Assembly (NCBI RefSeq): GCF_002213425.1
Contig: NZ_NJGV01000021.1
Span: forward strand, 62,001 to 126,000
From: Herbaspirillum aquaticum
Lineage (GTDB): Bacteria > Pseudomonadota > Gammaproteobacteria > Burkholderiales > Burkholderiaceae_D
Direction of reading: 5' to 3'
Length of the DNA stretch: 64,000 bases
The translations under genes were made by a program, and so were the position numbers. This document shows, piece by piece, positions 45,440 to 53,670 of this stretch (position 1 is its first letter; each line of letters starts with the position of its first letter). The notes under the pieces were generated by a model. That model was not told the DNA's origin, made no database searches, and saw only the letters and a list, made by a program, of their open reading frames with translations.

Positions 45440-45862
45440 CTACTGCTGAGCCGGGGCATTGCCCAGTCGCCACTGGCCGGGCCCGCACAGCGCGATGGCC
45501 GTGAAGATCACCAGCAGCAGCCAGCCGAACTGGCCCTCGGCGATGCTCCAGCCGGGATGCACCGCCAGCATGGCCACCAGCAGCACGCCGATGATGGGCA
45601 GGCAGGCCAGGCGGGTGAACAGGCCCAGGGCGATCAACACCGGGCACACCGCTTCGGCCAGGATGGCGGACCAGAGCGATACCGTCGGGCCGAGGCCAAA
45701 GGGATCCTCGATGACGGTCAGCTCATGCGCGTAATGCATGAGCTTGGGCAAGCCATGCACGTAGAACAGCATGAAGCTGCCCGCTACCCGCAGGAACAGC
45801 AAACCCAGGTCCAGGGGCGGGACCGGGAAACCGGTCCGGCGAGCGGGATGGTGCGCTTGCAT
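45440..45862 (-). CDS. DoxX-family membrane protein
   Basis: A 140-residue protein with four hydrophobic segments and DoxX features: LLFLRVAGSFMLFYVHGLPKLM, LWSAILAEAVCPVLIALGLFTRLACLPI and GWLLLVIFTAIALCGPGQW. DoxX proteins are small quinone-linked or redox-associated membrane proteins, often paired with oxidoreductases or hydrolases. It starts 12 bases after the amidohydrolase stop, so it is in the same operon. Confidence 0.82.
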   Translation of the reverse strand: MQAHHPARRTGFPVPPLDLGLLFLRVAGSFMLFYVHGLPKLMHYAHELTVIEDPFGLGPTVSLWSAILAEAVCPVLIALGLFTRLACLPIIGVLLVAMLAVHPGWSIAEGQFGWLLLVIFTAIALCGPGQWRLGNAPAQQ

Positions 45863-45874
45863 GGTCGCCCCCGA

Positions 45875-47758
45875 TCAGAACGCGAAGCAGCTGCAACCCA
45901 ACGCGCCCCAGAAGCCGGCGAAGTTGGAGACCGGAACGCTGGACTTGCGCGCCACGTCATGGGAGTGACCATGCACGCCGCACGAACCCGCGCAGGCATG
46001 CGGCAGCGCGGTCTTCTTCTGGCGGGCGGCAGCAGTCTTGGCGACGGCGCGATAGTGTCCCGGCACCTTGGCCACCGGAGACCATTCGGGCAAGACCGGG
46101 ATCTCACCCGGACCATGCGAGGAGAACGGTCCGGCACCATAGACCACCTTGCCATCGACCACGGTCATGACCGATTCGATGGCCTTGATGTCGTCTTCAT
46201 GCACGCTGAAGAAGTCCGCCGACAGCACCGCCAGGTCGGCCAGCTGGCCTGCCTGGATGCGGCCCTTCTCGGCCTGTTCGCTGGAGAACCAGGCGCTGCC
46301 TGCGGTCCACAGTTCCAGCGCGGTCTCGCGCGGCAGCCGGCCGGCCGTGCCATACAGCTTGGTGCCGCCCACGGTGCGGCCCGAGACCAGCCAGTACAGT
46401 GCAGTCCAGGGGTTGTAGCTGGCCACGCGGGTGGCATCGGTGCCGGCACCGACCGGCACGCCCATCTCCAGCATCTTGGCCACCGGCGGGGTGTATTCGG
46501 CCGCCTCGGCACCGTAGCGGTCGATGAAGTATTCGCCCTGGAAGGCCATGCGATGCTGGATGGCAATGCCGCCGCCCAGCGCCTTGACGCGCTCGATGTT
46601 GCGCACCGTGATGGTCTCGGCGTGGTCGAACATCCAGTGCAGGCCATCGAAGGGGATGTCGCGGTTGACCTTCTCGAACACGTCCAGCATGCGCGAGATC
46701 GATTCGTCATAGGTGGCGTGCAGGCGGAACGGCCAGCGGTTCGAGACCAGGTGGCGCACCACGCGCTCCAGTTCGTCTTCCATGCCCTCGGCCAGGTCAG
46801 GGCGCGGCTCCAGGAAATCCTCGAAGTCGGCTGCCGAGAACACCAGCATTTCACCGGCGCCGTTATGGCGCAGGAAGTCGTCCCCGTCACCGGGCTTGAC
46901 CATCCCGGTCCACTTCTGGAAGTCGGCCAGTTCGGCCCCCTTGCTCTGGGTGAACAGGTTGTAGGCGATGCGGATGGTCAGTTGTCCGTCGGCGGCGAGC
47001 TTGTTGATGATCTGGTAGTCGTCCGGGTAGTTCTGGAAACCGCCGCCGGCATCGATGGCGCTGGTCACGCCCAGGCGGTTCAACTCGCGCATGAACTGGC
47101 GGGTCGAGTTGACCTGGTATTCCTGCGGCAGGGTCGGGCCCTTGGCCAGGGTGGCATACAGGATCATGGCATTGGGGCGGGCGATCAGCATGCCGGTCGG
47201 ATTGCCCGAGGCGTCGCGCACGATCTCGCCACCCGGCGGATTGGGCGTGTCCTTGGTATAGCCCACCGCCCGCAGCGCGGCGCGATTGAGCAGCGCACGG
47301 TCATACAGGTGCAGCACGAAGACCGGGGTATCGGGGGCGGCCGCGTTCAATTCTTCCAGGGTAGGCATGCGCTTTTCGGCGAACTGGAATTCGGTCCAGC
47401 CGCCCACCACGCGCACCCATTGCGGATGCGGGGTACGGGCCGCCTGGTCCTTCAACATGCGCAGTGCATCGGCCAGGGAAGGCACGCCTTCCCAGCGCAG
47501 CTCCAGGTTGTAGTTCAGGCCACCACGGATGAGGTGCAGGTGGGAGTCATTCAGGCCGGGGATAACGGTGCGTCCGCCCAGGTCGATGACCTGGGTGGTG
47601 GCTTGCTTCAAACGCATCACGTCGGCGGCGCTGCCGACTTCAATGAATTTGCCGCCGCCGATGGCGACGGCCTCGGCGATGGGGTTTTGCTTGTCGACGG
47701 TGTGGAACTTGCCGTTCAACAAAATCAGGTCAGGGGTCACGCTGGCTGCGGTGGTCAT
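45875..47758 (-). CDS. YtcJ-like metal-dependent amidohydrolase with Cys/His-rich tail
   Basis: A 627-residue amidohydrolase-3 family protein. An N-terminal composite strand domain (PDLILLNGKFHTVDKQNPIAEAV) leads to the metal motif PGLNDSHLHLIRGG, and later to LHATYDES, HWMFDHAETI, IQHRMAFQGEYF and GAGTDATRVASYNPW, completing the TIM-barrel metal site. Substrates of this family range over amides, esters and cyclic compounds. The last 41 residues are unusual: HACAGSCGVHGHSHD followed, after a spacer, by GFWGALGCSCFAF, which looks like an added metal- or redox-active tail. The ATG at 47758 is the likely start; 47773 is an alternative. Confidence 0.85.
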   Translation of the reverse strand: MTTAASVTPDLILLNGKFHTVDKQNPIAEAVAIGGGKFIEVGSAADVMRLKQATTQVIDLGGRTVIPGLNDSHLHLIRGGLNYNLELRWEGVPSLADALRMLKDQAARTPHPQWVRVVGGWTEFQFAEKRMPTLEELNAAAPDTPVFVLHLYDRALLNRAALRAVGYTKDTPNPPGGEIVRDASGNPTGMLIARPNAMILYATLAKGPTLPQEYQVNSTRQFMRELNRLGVTSAIDAGGGFQNYPDDYQIINKLAADGQLTIRIAYNLFTQSKGAELADFQKWTGMVKPGDGDDFLRHNGAGEMLVFSAADFEDFLEPRPDLAEGMEDELERVVRHLVSNRWPFRLHATYDESISRMLDVFEKVNRDIPFDGLHWMFDHAETITVRNIERVKALGGGIAIQHRMAFQGEYFIDRYGAEAAEYTPPVAKMLEMGVPVGAGTDATRVASYNPWTALYWLVSGRTVGGTKLYGTAGRLPRETALELWTAGSAWFSSEQAEKGRIQAGQLADLAVLSADFFSVHEDDIKAIESVMTVVDGKVVYGAGPFSSHGPGEIPVLPEWSPVAKVPGHYRAVAKTAAARQKKTALPHACAGSCGVHGHSHDVARKSSVPVSNFAGFWGALGCSCFAF

Positions 47759-48066
47759 GGAGGCTCCGGGCATGGGCTAGAACGATGAAGAGGGCGGATT
47801 GCGCATGGTGTGGCGTCGCCAAGGCGAACCGGAACCCATCTCATGCGCTTTTGTTGGTGCTTTTGTTGGTGCTTTTGTTGGTGATGGCAGTGTGCAAAAA
47901 CGCGCTGCCAGCGTCTAGCTATACGAACAGATAATGGCAACGCCCTGCCCGCTTGCCTATGATCGCTTCCGGCAGCCTCACTCCCCTGCCGTGCCGCTGC
48001 GCACCGTCTCTCCCCGGCCATCGCAGCGGCTGACACTCCCACATACACTCCACCTATGGAATCATC
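47759..48066. promoter_or_regulatory. Divergent region between amidohydrolase and isochorismatase-like operons
   Basis: A 308-base region without a gene, holding both promoters. A triple 12-bp repeat is at 47847-47882, followed by a comparatively AT-rich patch (CTAGCTATACGAACAGATAATG) near 47915-47936. Confidence 0.5.
47847..47882. repeat. Three tandem 12-bp repeats
   Basis: The unit GCTTTTGTTGGT occurs three times head-to-tail with no mismatch, about 90 bases upstream of the amidohydrolase start. Copy number could vary by slippage, or the repeats could be spaced binding sites. Confidence 0.75.
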
Positions 48067-48756
48067 ATGACCACCAATACCAAACTCGACGTGCTGACCC
48101 CGACCAACTCCCAGCTCATCATCATCGATCACCAGCCGCAAATGGCCTTTGGCGTGCAGTCGATCGACCGCCAGGTCCTCAAGAACAACGTCGTCGCCCT
48201 GGCCAAGTCGGCCAAGGTGTTCAACATCCCGACCATCATCACCACCGTGGAAACCCAGGGCTTCTCCGGCTACACCTATCCGGAACTGCTGTCGGTCTTC
48301 CCCGATCACGACATCCTGGAACGCACCTCGATGAACTCCTGGGATGACCAGAAGGTGCGCGACGCCCTCAAGGCCAACGGCAAGAAGAAGGTGGTCGTGG
48401 CTGGCCTGTGGACCGAAGTCTGCAACAACAGCTTCGCCCTGTGCGCCATGGCCGAAGGCGACTACGAGATCTACATGGTGGCCGACGCCTCCGGCGGCAC
48501 CTCCAAGGAAGCCCACGACTACGCCATGCAGCGCATGATCCAGGCCGGCGTCATCCCCGTGACCTGGCAGCAGGTGATGCTGGAATGGCAGCGTGACTGG
48601 GCCCGCAAGGAAACCTACAACGCCGTCATGGACATCGTGCGCGAACACTCGGGTGCCTACGGCATGGGCGTGGACTACGCCTACACCATGGTGCACAAGG
48701 CCGAGCAGCGTCCGCACGGCAACCAGAAGACCCTGGCACCGGTGCCGGCCAAGTAA
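48067..48756 (+). CDS. Isochorismatase-like cysteine hydrolase
   Basis: A 229-residue hydrolase of the nicotinamidase/isochorismatase family. Visible residues are the first aspartate in IIDHQPQMAFG, the lysine in DALKANGKKKVVVAG and the catalytic cysteine region GLWTEVCNNSFALCAMAEG. Members cleave amides or vinyl ethers; many relatives of this clade are annotated simply as hydrolase. A hairpin (48778-48811) separates it from the first XapX gene. It heads an operon of hydrolase, two XapX peptides, receiver and kinase, divergent from the amidohydrolase. Confidence 0.85.
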   Translation: MTTNTKLDVLTPTNSQLIIIDHQPQMAFGVQSIDRQVLKNNVVALAKSAKVFNIPTIITTVETQGFSGYTYPELLSVFPDHDILERTSMNSWDDQKVRDALKANGKKKVVVAGLWTEVCNNSFALCAMAEGDYEIYMVADASGGTSKEAHDYAMQRMIQAGVIPVTWQQVMLEWQRDWARKETYNAVMDIVREHSGAYGMGVDYAYTMVHKAEQRPHGNQKTLAPVPAK

Positions 48757-48840
48757 GCCATCCCGGTCTTTGACACCGCCGCGCTCCCGCCATGCATCGG
48801 CCGGGCGCGGCGTTGTCCCATCTTCACGAGGAGCCGGGCC

Positions 48841-49008
48841 ATGTCCGCTTATCTGATTTCCCTGGGCGCCGGCATCCTGATCGGTGTCGTCTATGCGCTC
48901 TTCAAGGTGCGCTCCCCCGCGCCTCCGGGCATTGCCTTGATCGGCCTGTTGGGCATGGTGCTGGCCGAGCGCATGGTCAACGGCCTGGGCCCCCTCTTGG
49001 GCCACTGA
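48841..49008 (+). CDS. XapX-domain membrane peptide (DUF1427), copy 1
   Basis: A 55-residue protein with two hydrophobic helices and the XapX pattern: YLISLGAGILIGVVYALFKVRSPAPPGIALIGLLGMVLAE. GAGGAG lies upstream of the ATG. XapX peptides are small inner-membrane proteins of unknown function, often beside hydrolases or xanthosine-type transporters. It is followed 13 bases later by a second XapX gene. Confidence 0.8.
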   Translation: MSAYLISLGAGILIGVVYALFKVRSPAPPGIALIGLLGMVLAERMVNGLGPLLGH

Positions 49009-49021
49009 TGCTGGAGCACGC

Positions 49022-49264
49022 ATGAAACCCTACCTGATTTCCCTCCTGATGGGCCTGCTGGCCGGCCTGATCTACGCTGCCCTGCACGTGCAATCACCGG
49101 CACCACCCATCATCGCCCTGTTGGGCCTGCTGGGCATGTTGATCGGCGAGCAACTGGTGCCCATCGTGCGCCGCAAGCTGGCCGGTGAACCGCTGAGCGC
49201 ATCATGGTTCCACCGCGAGTGCATGCCCAAGATCACCGGCACGCCGCCGCCGGACGGCCAATAA
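49022..49264 (+). CDS. XapX-domain membrane peptide (DUF1427), copy 2
   Basis: An 80-residue relative of the preceding gene (YLISLLMGLLAGLIYAALHVQSPAPPIIALLGLLGMLIGEQ) with an added soluble tail (RRKLAGEPLSASWFHRECMP...). The two likely arose by duplication and may form a heteromeric membrane assembly. It is co-transcribed with the upstream hydrolase and the downstream receiver. Confidence 0.8.
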   Translation: MKPYLISLLMGLLAGLIYAALHVQSPAPPIIALLGLLGMLIGEQLVPIVRRKLAGEPLSASWFHRECMPKITGTPPPDGQ

Positions 49265-49279
49265 ACCACCTGGCAGACG

Positions 49280-49678
49280 ATGATGAGCGAAGAGGAAAAC
49301 ACGCCACCATCCCAACGCACCATCGCAGTGATCGATGACGATCTCGGGGTCCGCGCTGCCTTGTGCAACCTGCTGGATTCGGCCGGGTACCGCCATTGCA
49401 GTTTCGACTGCGGCGAAGATTTCCTCACCAGCACCTGCCTGCCGGTGGCGGCTTGCGCCATCGTGGACCTGAACCTGCCAGGGATGAACGGCTTCGAACT
49501 GGCCGAGCAATTGCGTCTCCTGCGCCCCGACCTGCCGGTACTGTTCATCTCGGCGCAGGCCGCGGCGCTGCAGCGCCAGCGCGCCACCGACATGGGCCTG
49601 GCGCTGCTGGCCAAGCCGGTCGATGCCGATACCCTGCTGGTGCTGCTGACGGCCACCCTGCTCTACGGCCCACCGTAA
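49280..49678 (+). CDS. Single-domain response regulator (FixJ-type receiver)
   Basis: A 132-residue receiver with acidic pocket DDD at 19-21, phosphoacceptor D63 (AIVDLNLPGMNG) and K112 (AKPVD). There is no output domain. Stand-alone receivers act as phosphate sinks, relay elements or by protein-protein contact. The histidine kinase gene follows 67 bases later, so they are cognate partners by position. Confidence 0.86.
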   Translation: MMSEEENTPPSQRTIAVIDDDLGVRAALCNLLDSAGYRHCSFDCGEDFLTSTCLPVAACAIVDLNLPGMNGFELAEQLRLLRPDLPVLFISAQAAALQRQRATDMGLALLAKPVDADTLLVLLTATLLYGPP

Positions 49679-49745
49679 CGCACATCCGGCGCGCCAATGC
49701 GGCACAATGCGGCCTTGACCCCGCCATCCTTGCCTGGAGACCCGC

Positions 49746-51305
49746 TTGCCGTCCGATCCGCGTCCTTCCGATGACGACGACGCCCTGCTGCACACCTTGT
49801 GCGACTTGTCGGCGCTGCTTGACCCCATCCTGCTGCAACCCGCCATCACCCGCGCAATGTGCCGCCTCGGGGCTGCGCGGCGCTGCCTGCTGCTGCGCCA
49901 TGAGGCGGGCCTGGCACTGATCCAGGCCGAAGCGCGCTACGATGGTTTGCACGTCTGCAACAGCCAGCGCTACTGCATCGCCCAGCCCGCCGACCTGCAG
50001 GGTGCCAAGCTGACCCTGGTGCTGAACCACCGCGGCCAGGCGCTGGGCGAGTTGCTGCTGTATTACGACGATGCGCCCGGCGCGGCCATGCTGCGGCGGG
50101 TGCAGCATCTGGCCGCCCACGCCGCAGTGGCCCTCTCCAATGCCACCGAGCACGCCCGGGCACTACTGGAAAAGGAACAATTGCTGGTGGCCGAACGCGA
50201 ACTGCGCACCAGCCAGGAACTGCTCAAGCAAGGCGAGCGCTTCAACCATACCGGCAGCATGCGCTACCTGGTGCGCGAAGACCTGATGTTCTGCTCCGAC
50301 GAGCTGTGCCGCATCTATGGCCTGCCGCCAGGACGCAAGTGCATCACCTATGACGAATTCGCGGCCATCATGCATCCTGATGACCGCCAGGAAGTCATCG
50401 AGACCGTCAATGCCGCCGTCGCCATGGGCGGCACCATTCGCGTGGAACACCGCATCTGCCGCCAGGATACGGGCGAGGTGCGTTACCTTTCCGGGATCGG
50501 CAAACCGGTATGGATGGATGGCACCTTCACCGAATACATGGGCACGGCCACCGACATCACCGTACGGCGCCAGGCCGAGTATGCGATCCGTGCGGCCCAG
50601 GTGGACATGGAGCGCGTGGCACGCGCCAATACGGTCGGCCAGCTGACGGCGTCGATCGCCCACGAGATCAACCAGCCGCTGATGTCCATCGTTTCCAATG
50701 CCGGGGCCAGCCTGCGCTGGCTGAACCGGCCCCAGCCCGATCTGGAGCATGCACGCGCCAGCCTGCGCGACATCATCAGCGAAGGCCAGCGCGCCGGCGG
50801 CATCATCAGCAGCTTGCAAAATCTCACCCGCAATCGCTCACCCCAGTTCGAGCGCCTGAACCTGCACGCGCTGATCCGCCATACCCTCATGCTCTCGCGC
50901 AGCGAGCTGGAGCAGCGCGAAGTGACCCTCGCGCTATCCCTTGGACCCGCCGACGTCCACGTGCTGGGCGATACGGTGCAATTGCAGCAGGTACTGCTGA
51001 ACCTGGTGGTCAATGCCATCGATGCCATGGCGGCGGTCCCCGAAAATGCCCGCACGCTCGCCATCAGCGCCAGCTGCTGCAACGAGGAGCGGGTGGAAGT
51101 GCAGGTACGCGATAGCGGCGAGGGCATCTGTGCCGAGGCCATGCCGCGCATCTTCGACGCCTTCTACACCACCAAGGAAAACGGCATGGGCATGGGCCTG
51201 GCGATCTGCCGCTCCATCATCGAGACCCATCGTGGAAGATTGCGTGTGGCCGCCGCCGTGCCGCAGGGCAGCGTGTTCAGCTTCGACCTGCCGCGCGTGC
51301 CCTGA
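49746..51305 (+). CDS. GAF-PAS sensor histidine kinase
   Basis: A 519-residue soluble kinase: GAF-like region about 1-145, coiled linker, PAS domain about 170-275 (MHPDDRQEVIETVNAAV, YMGTATDITVRRQAE), HisKA with H306 (ASIAHEINQPLMSIVSNAG), N-box N423 (LLNLVVNAIDAM) and ATP-lid motifs (RDSGEGI, GMGMGLAICRS). The INQPL H-box is the FixL/DctB/NtrB type. No membrane segment is present, so it senses a cytoplasmic signal. The start is a TTG at 49746 preceded by GGAGA. The layout matches the C-terminal part of very large ATPase-GAF-PAS kinases, here stand-alone. Confidence 0.86.
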   Translation: MPSDPRPSDDDDALLHTLCDLSALLDPILLQPAITRAMCRLGAARRCLLLRHEAGLALIQAEARYDGLHVCNSQRYCIAQPADLQGAKLTLVLNHRGQALGELLLYYDDAPGAAMLRRVQHLAAHAAVALSNATEHARALLEKEQLLVAERELRTSQELLKQGERFNHTGSMRYLVREDLMFCSDELCRIYGLPPGRKCITYDEFAAIMHPDDRQEVIETVNAAVAMGGTIRVEHRICRQDTGEVRYLSGIGKPVWMDGTFTEYMGTATDITVRRQAEYAIRAAQVDMERVARANTVGQLTASIAHEINQPLMSIVSNAGASLRWLNRPQPDLEHARASLRDIISEGQRAGGIISSLQNLTRNRSPQFERLNLHALIRHTLMLSRSELEQREVTLALSLGPADVHVLGDTVQLQQVLLNLVVNAIDAMAAVPENARTLAISASCCNEERVEVQVRDSGEGICAEAMPRIFDAFYTTKENGMGMGLAICRSIIETHRGRLRVAAAVPQGSVFSFDLPRVP

Positions 51306-51306
51306 A

Positions 51307-51331
51307 GCCGCCGGTCAGCGCAGCCGGCGGC
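51307..51331. terminator. Possible bidirectional hairpin between kinase and AraC gene
   Basis: GCCGCCGG (51307-51314) pairs with CCGGCGGC (51324-51331) between the convergent stops; it overlaps the end of the AraC gene and has no T-tract. Confidence 0.4.
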
Positions 51332-52217
51332 GCCAGGCACCCGGCGTACTGCCCACGATCTGGGAGAACACGCGGCTGAAGTGACTCTGGTCGTAGAAAT
51401 TGCAGGCTACGGCAATCTCGGCCAGCGACAGCGTGGTATGGCGCAGGTATTCGCGTGCCATCTCCACGCGCTGGGTCATTAGCCACTGGTGGGGGGTGTG
51501 GCCGGTCGTGGCCTTGAATGCCCGCAGGAAATAACTGGCCGACATGTTGCATTCACGGGCGATTTCCGGGAGGGACAGCTGGTCCTGGCCCTTCAGCAAC
51601 AGCATCTGCTTGGCGCGCTCCTCATGCACGCGCGACAGGCGCACATTGACCGGCGACGGCAGGCCGGCACCGCCATAGCGTTTGAGCAGGTGGGTGCCCA
51701 TGGCCAGGCCGAGCTGGTCGACGAAGAGCTGGCTGTCGGTATCCGGCAGCGCCAGTGCCGGGGCCAGGGCGGCCGCCAGATGCGCCAGCACCGGATCATC
51801 CTGGCCGGTGACGGTGGCAAGGCCGCTGACCTTGCGGACGCGCAGGTCATCGTTGACCGTGGCAAACCACGACAGTGGCAGTTCCACCAGCAGGAAATCG
51901 AAGGGCCCTTGCAGGTCGGCCCGGTAGTCTTCGGAAAAATCGCGGGTATAGACGGCGCCGCGTCCGAAACCGAACTGCGCGCCCTGGCGCCCGCGGAAGA
52001 TGCTGCGGCGATGATGCTGGGCCATCGAGATGCCCACCAGGAAGCCCCGGTCAGAGGCCGGTGTATAGACTTGCGAGACCTCGCGGCTCTCGACCCGCTT
52101 GCGATAGAAGCTGAACTGGCTGCCCTGCAGTTCCTGGCTCTGCTTGAGCGTGGTGGCCGAGCAGCCCAGCGAATCACTGCGCACGGCAAGCATGGCGGGA
52201 GCGGACACGGCATTCAT
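51315..52217 (-). CDS. AraC-family transcriptional regulator
   Basis: A 300-residue regulator with an N-terminal ligand/oligomerisation domain of the AraC_binding_2 type (VYTPASDRGFLVGISMAQHHRRS, DLQGPFDFLLVELPLSWF) and a C-terminal double HTH (LSLPEIARECNMSASYFLRAFK, LSLAEIAVACNFYDQSHFSRVF). It is convergent with the kinase operon. It is a plausible regulator of the hydrolase/amidohydrolase cluster, but nothing in the sequence proves it. Confidence 0.86.
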   Translation of the reverse strand: MNAVSAPAMLAVRSDSLGCSATTLKQSQELQGSQFSFYRKRVESREVSQVYTPASDRGFLVGISMAQHHRRSIFRGRQGAQFGFGRGAVYTRDFSEDYRADLQGPFDFLLVELPLSWFATVNDDLRVRKVSGLATVTGQDDPVLAHLAAALAPALALPDTDSQLFVDQLGLAMGTHLLKRYGGAGLPSPVNVRLSRVHEERAKQMLLLKGQDQLSLPEIARECNMSASYFLRAFKATTGHTPHQWLMTQRVEMAREYLRHTTLSLAEIAVACNFYDQSHFSRVFSQIVGSTPGAWRRRLR

Positions 52218-52332
52218 GGGTGACCTCGATCAAATCGGCAAGTCCGGAAAGGGTGTGCGGCAGCCCTCTGGCCGGATTGTACACAGCCGCGCATCCTTGC
52301 GGGCAGGAACAGCGCACCCTCGTCGTCCGGGC

Positions 52333-52971
52333 TCATGATTGCTTGCGGGCAGCCTCGGCCAGCATGGCCTGGCCGATCTCTTCATGGCCGCGCTCGACCA
52401 GGGTCCGGCCGGCGCCTTCGATATCGCGCACGTCCTTGTTCTGGCTCAGCTTGCGCTTGCCCTCCAGGCGCGTGATCTCGATCTCGATGCCGACGATGGC
52501 CTTGAGCAGGGTGTCGGTGAAATCGGCCGGGGCGTCGGACATCTTCCATGGCTTGGCCTCGCCGGCCTCGTGGGTGCGGGTCAGGCGTGCCACCACGCCG
52601 CGCAGGTAGCGCTCGTCATCGTGGATGGTGACGCGGCCATGGGCATGCGCCACGCTGTAGTTCCAGGTCGGCACCTGGCGATGCGCCTCGTGCTTGCTGG
52701 GATACCAGCTCGGCGAGACGTAGGCGTCGCCCGCCGAAAACACCACCAGCACTGAATCGCCATCGGCCAGCTCGCGCCACAGCGGATTGGCGCGCGCCAC
52801 GTGCAGGTGCAGCGTGCCCAGCGCACCCCGGGCGGGATCGAGATGGCAGGGAAGGTGGTTGGCATCGAGCCCGCCGGCCGTGTGCGAGACCAGCACACCG
52901 AAGGGATGTTCAGTGATCAACTGATGCAGGCTGGCAATATCCTGATCGGCGAAATGCGCGGGAATGTACAT
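52333..52971 (-). CDS. PaiB-like FMN-binding protein
   Basis: A 212-residue protein of the PaiB family (FMN-binding negative regulator in Bacillus): start MYIPAHFADQDIASLHQLI, then HPFGVLVSHTAGGLDANHLPCHLD, VLVVFSAGDAYVSPSWYPSK and VPTWNYSVAHAHG, the split-barrel flavin-binding pattern. In Gram-negatives these are probably flavin or heme reductase-like enzymes rather than DNA-binding repressors; role unknown. It stands alone between AraC and PACE genes. Confidence 0.85.
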   Translation of the reverse strand: MYIPAHFADQDIASLHQLITEHPFGVLVSHTAGGLDANHLPCHLDPARGALGTLHLHVARANPLWRELADGDSVLVVFSAGDAYVSPSWYPSKHEAHRQVPTWNYSVAHAHGRVTIHDDERYLRGVVARLTRTHEAGEAKPWKMSDAPADFTDTLLKAIVGIEIEITRLEGKRKLSQNKDVRDIEGAGRTLVERGHEEIGQAMLAEAARKQS

Positions 52972-53081
52972 GGCATGATCGTCCGCTGGGTTGAGTAGCG
53001 AACTATTCTATAGCATCCTCATCATCGACGGGAACAAGTTGTGGCCAGCGTTGCAGCCAGCCACATTGCAGGCGACGGCGC

Positions 53082-53531
53082 TCAGCGCGCCTGGGCCGCC
53101 TGGCTGCTGACCGGCATGGCCGAGCTGGGCAGGCCGAAGATGCGATCAAAGCCGAGGTTGAACAGGTATGTATAGATCATGAAGAAGACGATCAGCCCGA
53201 AGTCCAGCACCAGCGCCTCCCACAGGCTGATGCCCAGCCACCAGGCGAACAGCGGCACCAGCATCACGACCAGGCCACCCTCGAAGCCCAAGGCGTGGGC
53301 GGCACGGCGTGCGAAATTGCGGCCACGGCGCGGCTGGCGCGCTTCCCAGCGTTCGAAGAGACCGTTGAAGATGAAATTCCACACGAAGGCAATGGTCGAC
53401 GAGGCCACGGCGGCCGCCGACGCATGGCCACTGTCGTGCCCCGCGAAGACGCTCAGCCCGACGGTGGTGAAAATGATGGCCAGCCCCTCGAAGAGGCAGG
53501 CATAGACCAGCTTGCGTTTGAATCCTTGCAT
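53082..53531 (-). CDS. PACE-family efflux transporter (AceI-like)
   Basis: A 149-residue protein with four membrane helices in two bacterial-transmembrane-pair repeats. Features: E15 in the first helix (YACLFEGLAIIFTT), the position of the essential AceI glutamate, then AFVWNFIFNGLFERWEARQ, GFEGGLVVMLVPLFAWWLG and FFMIYTYLFNLGFDRIFG. PACE pumps export biocides such as chlorhexidine or short-chain diamines by proton antiport. AGGAG precedes the ATG. It is divergent from a LysR gene, the usual AceI/AceR layout. Confidence 0.9.
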   Translation of the reverse strand: MQGFKRKLVYACLFEGLAIIFTTVGLSVFAGHDSGHASAAAVASSTIAFVWNFIFNGLFERWEARQPRRGRNFARRAAHALGFEGGLVVMLVPLFAWWLGISLWEALVLDFGLIVFFMIYTYLFNLGFDRIFGLPSSAMPVSSQAAQAR

Positions 53532-53670
53532 GATGTGCTCCTGAAGACTGCGACGGGCCAGTGCTGGCCGCGCGATGGAAAGCATTCTATGATGAAGTTT
53601 TTGATGAATGAAGTCGGCTTCTTTCAGTTTTACTGACAGGTCAACCGACCGCATTGCATAAGGAACGGCA

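Noticed and set aside
52333-52971. Treating the PaiB-like protein as a transcriptional repressor
   Set aside because: Only the FMN-binding split-barrel pattern is visible; no DNA-binding motif or operon with PaiA supports the repressor role.
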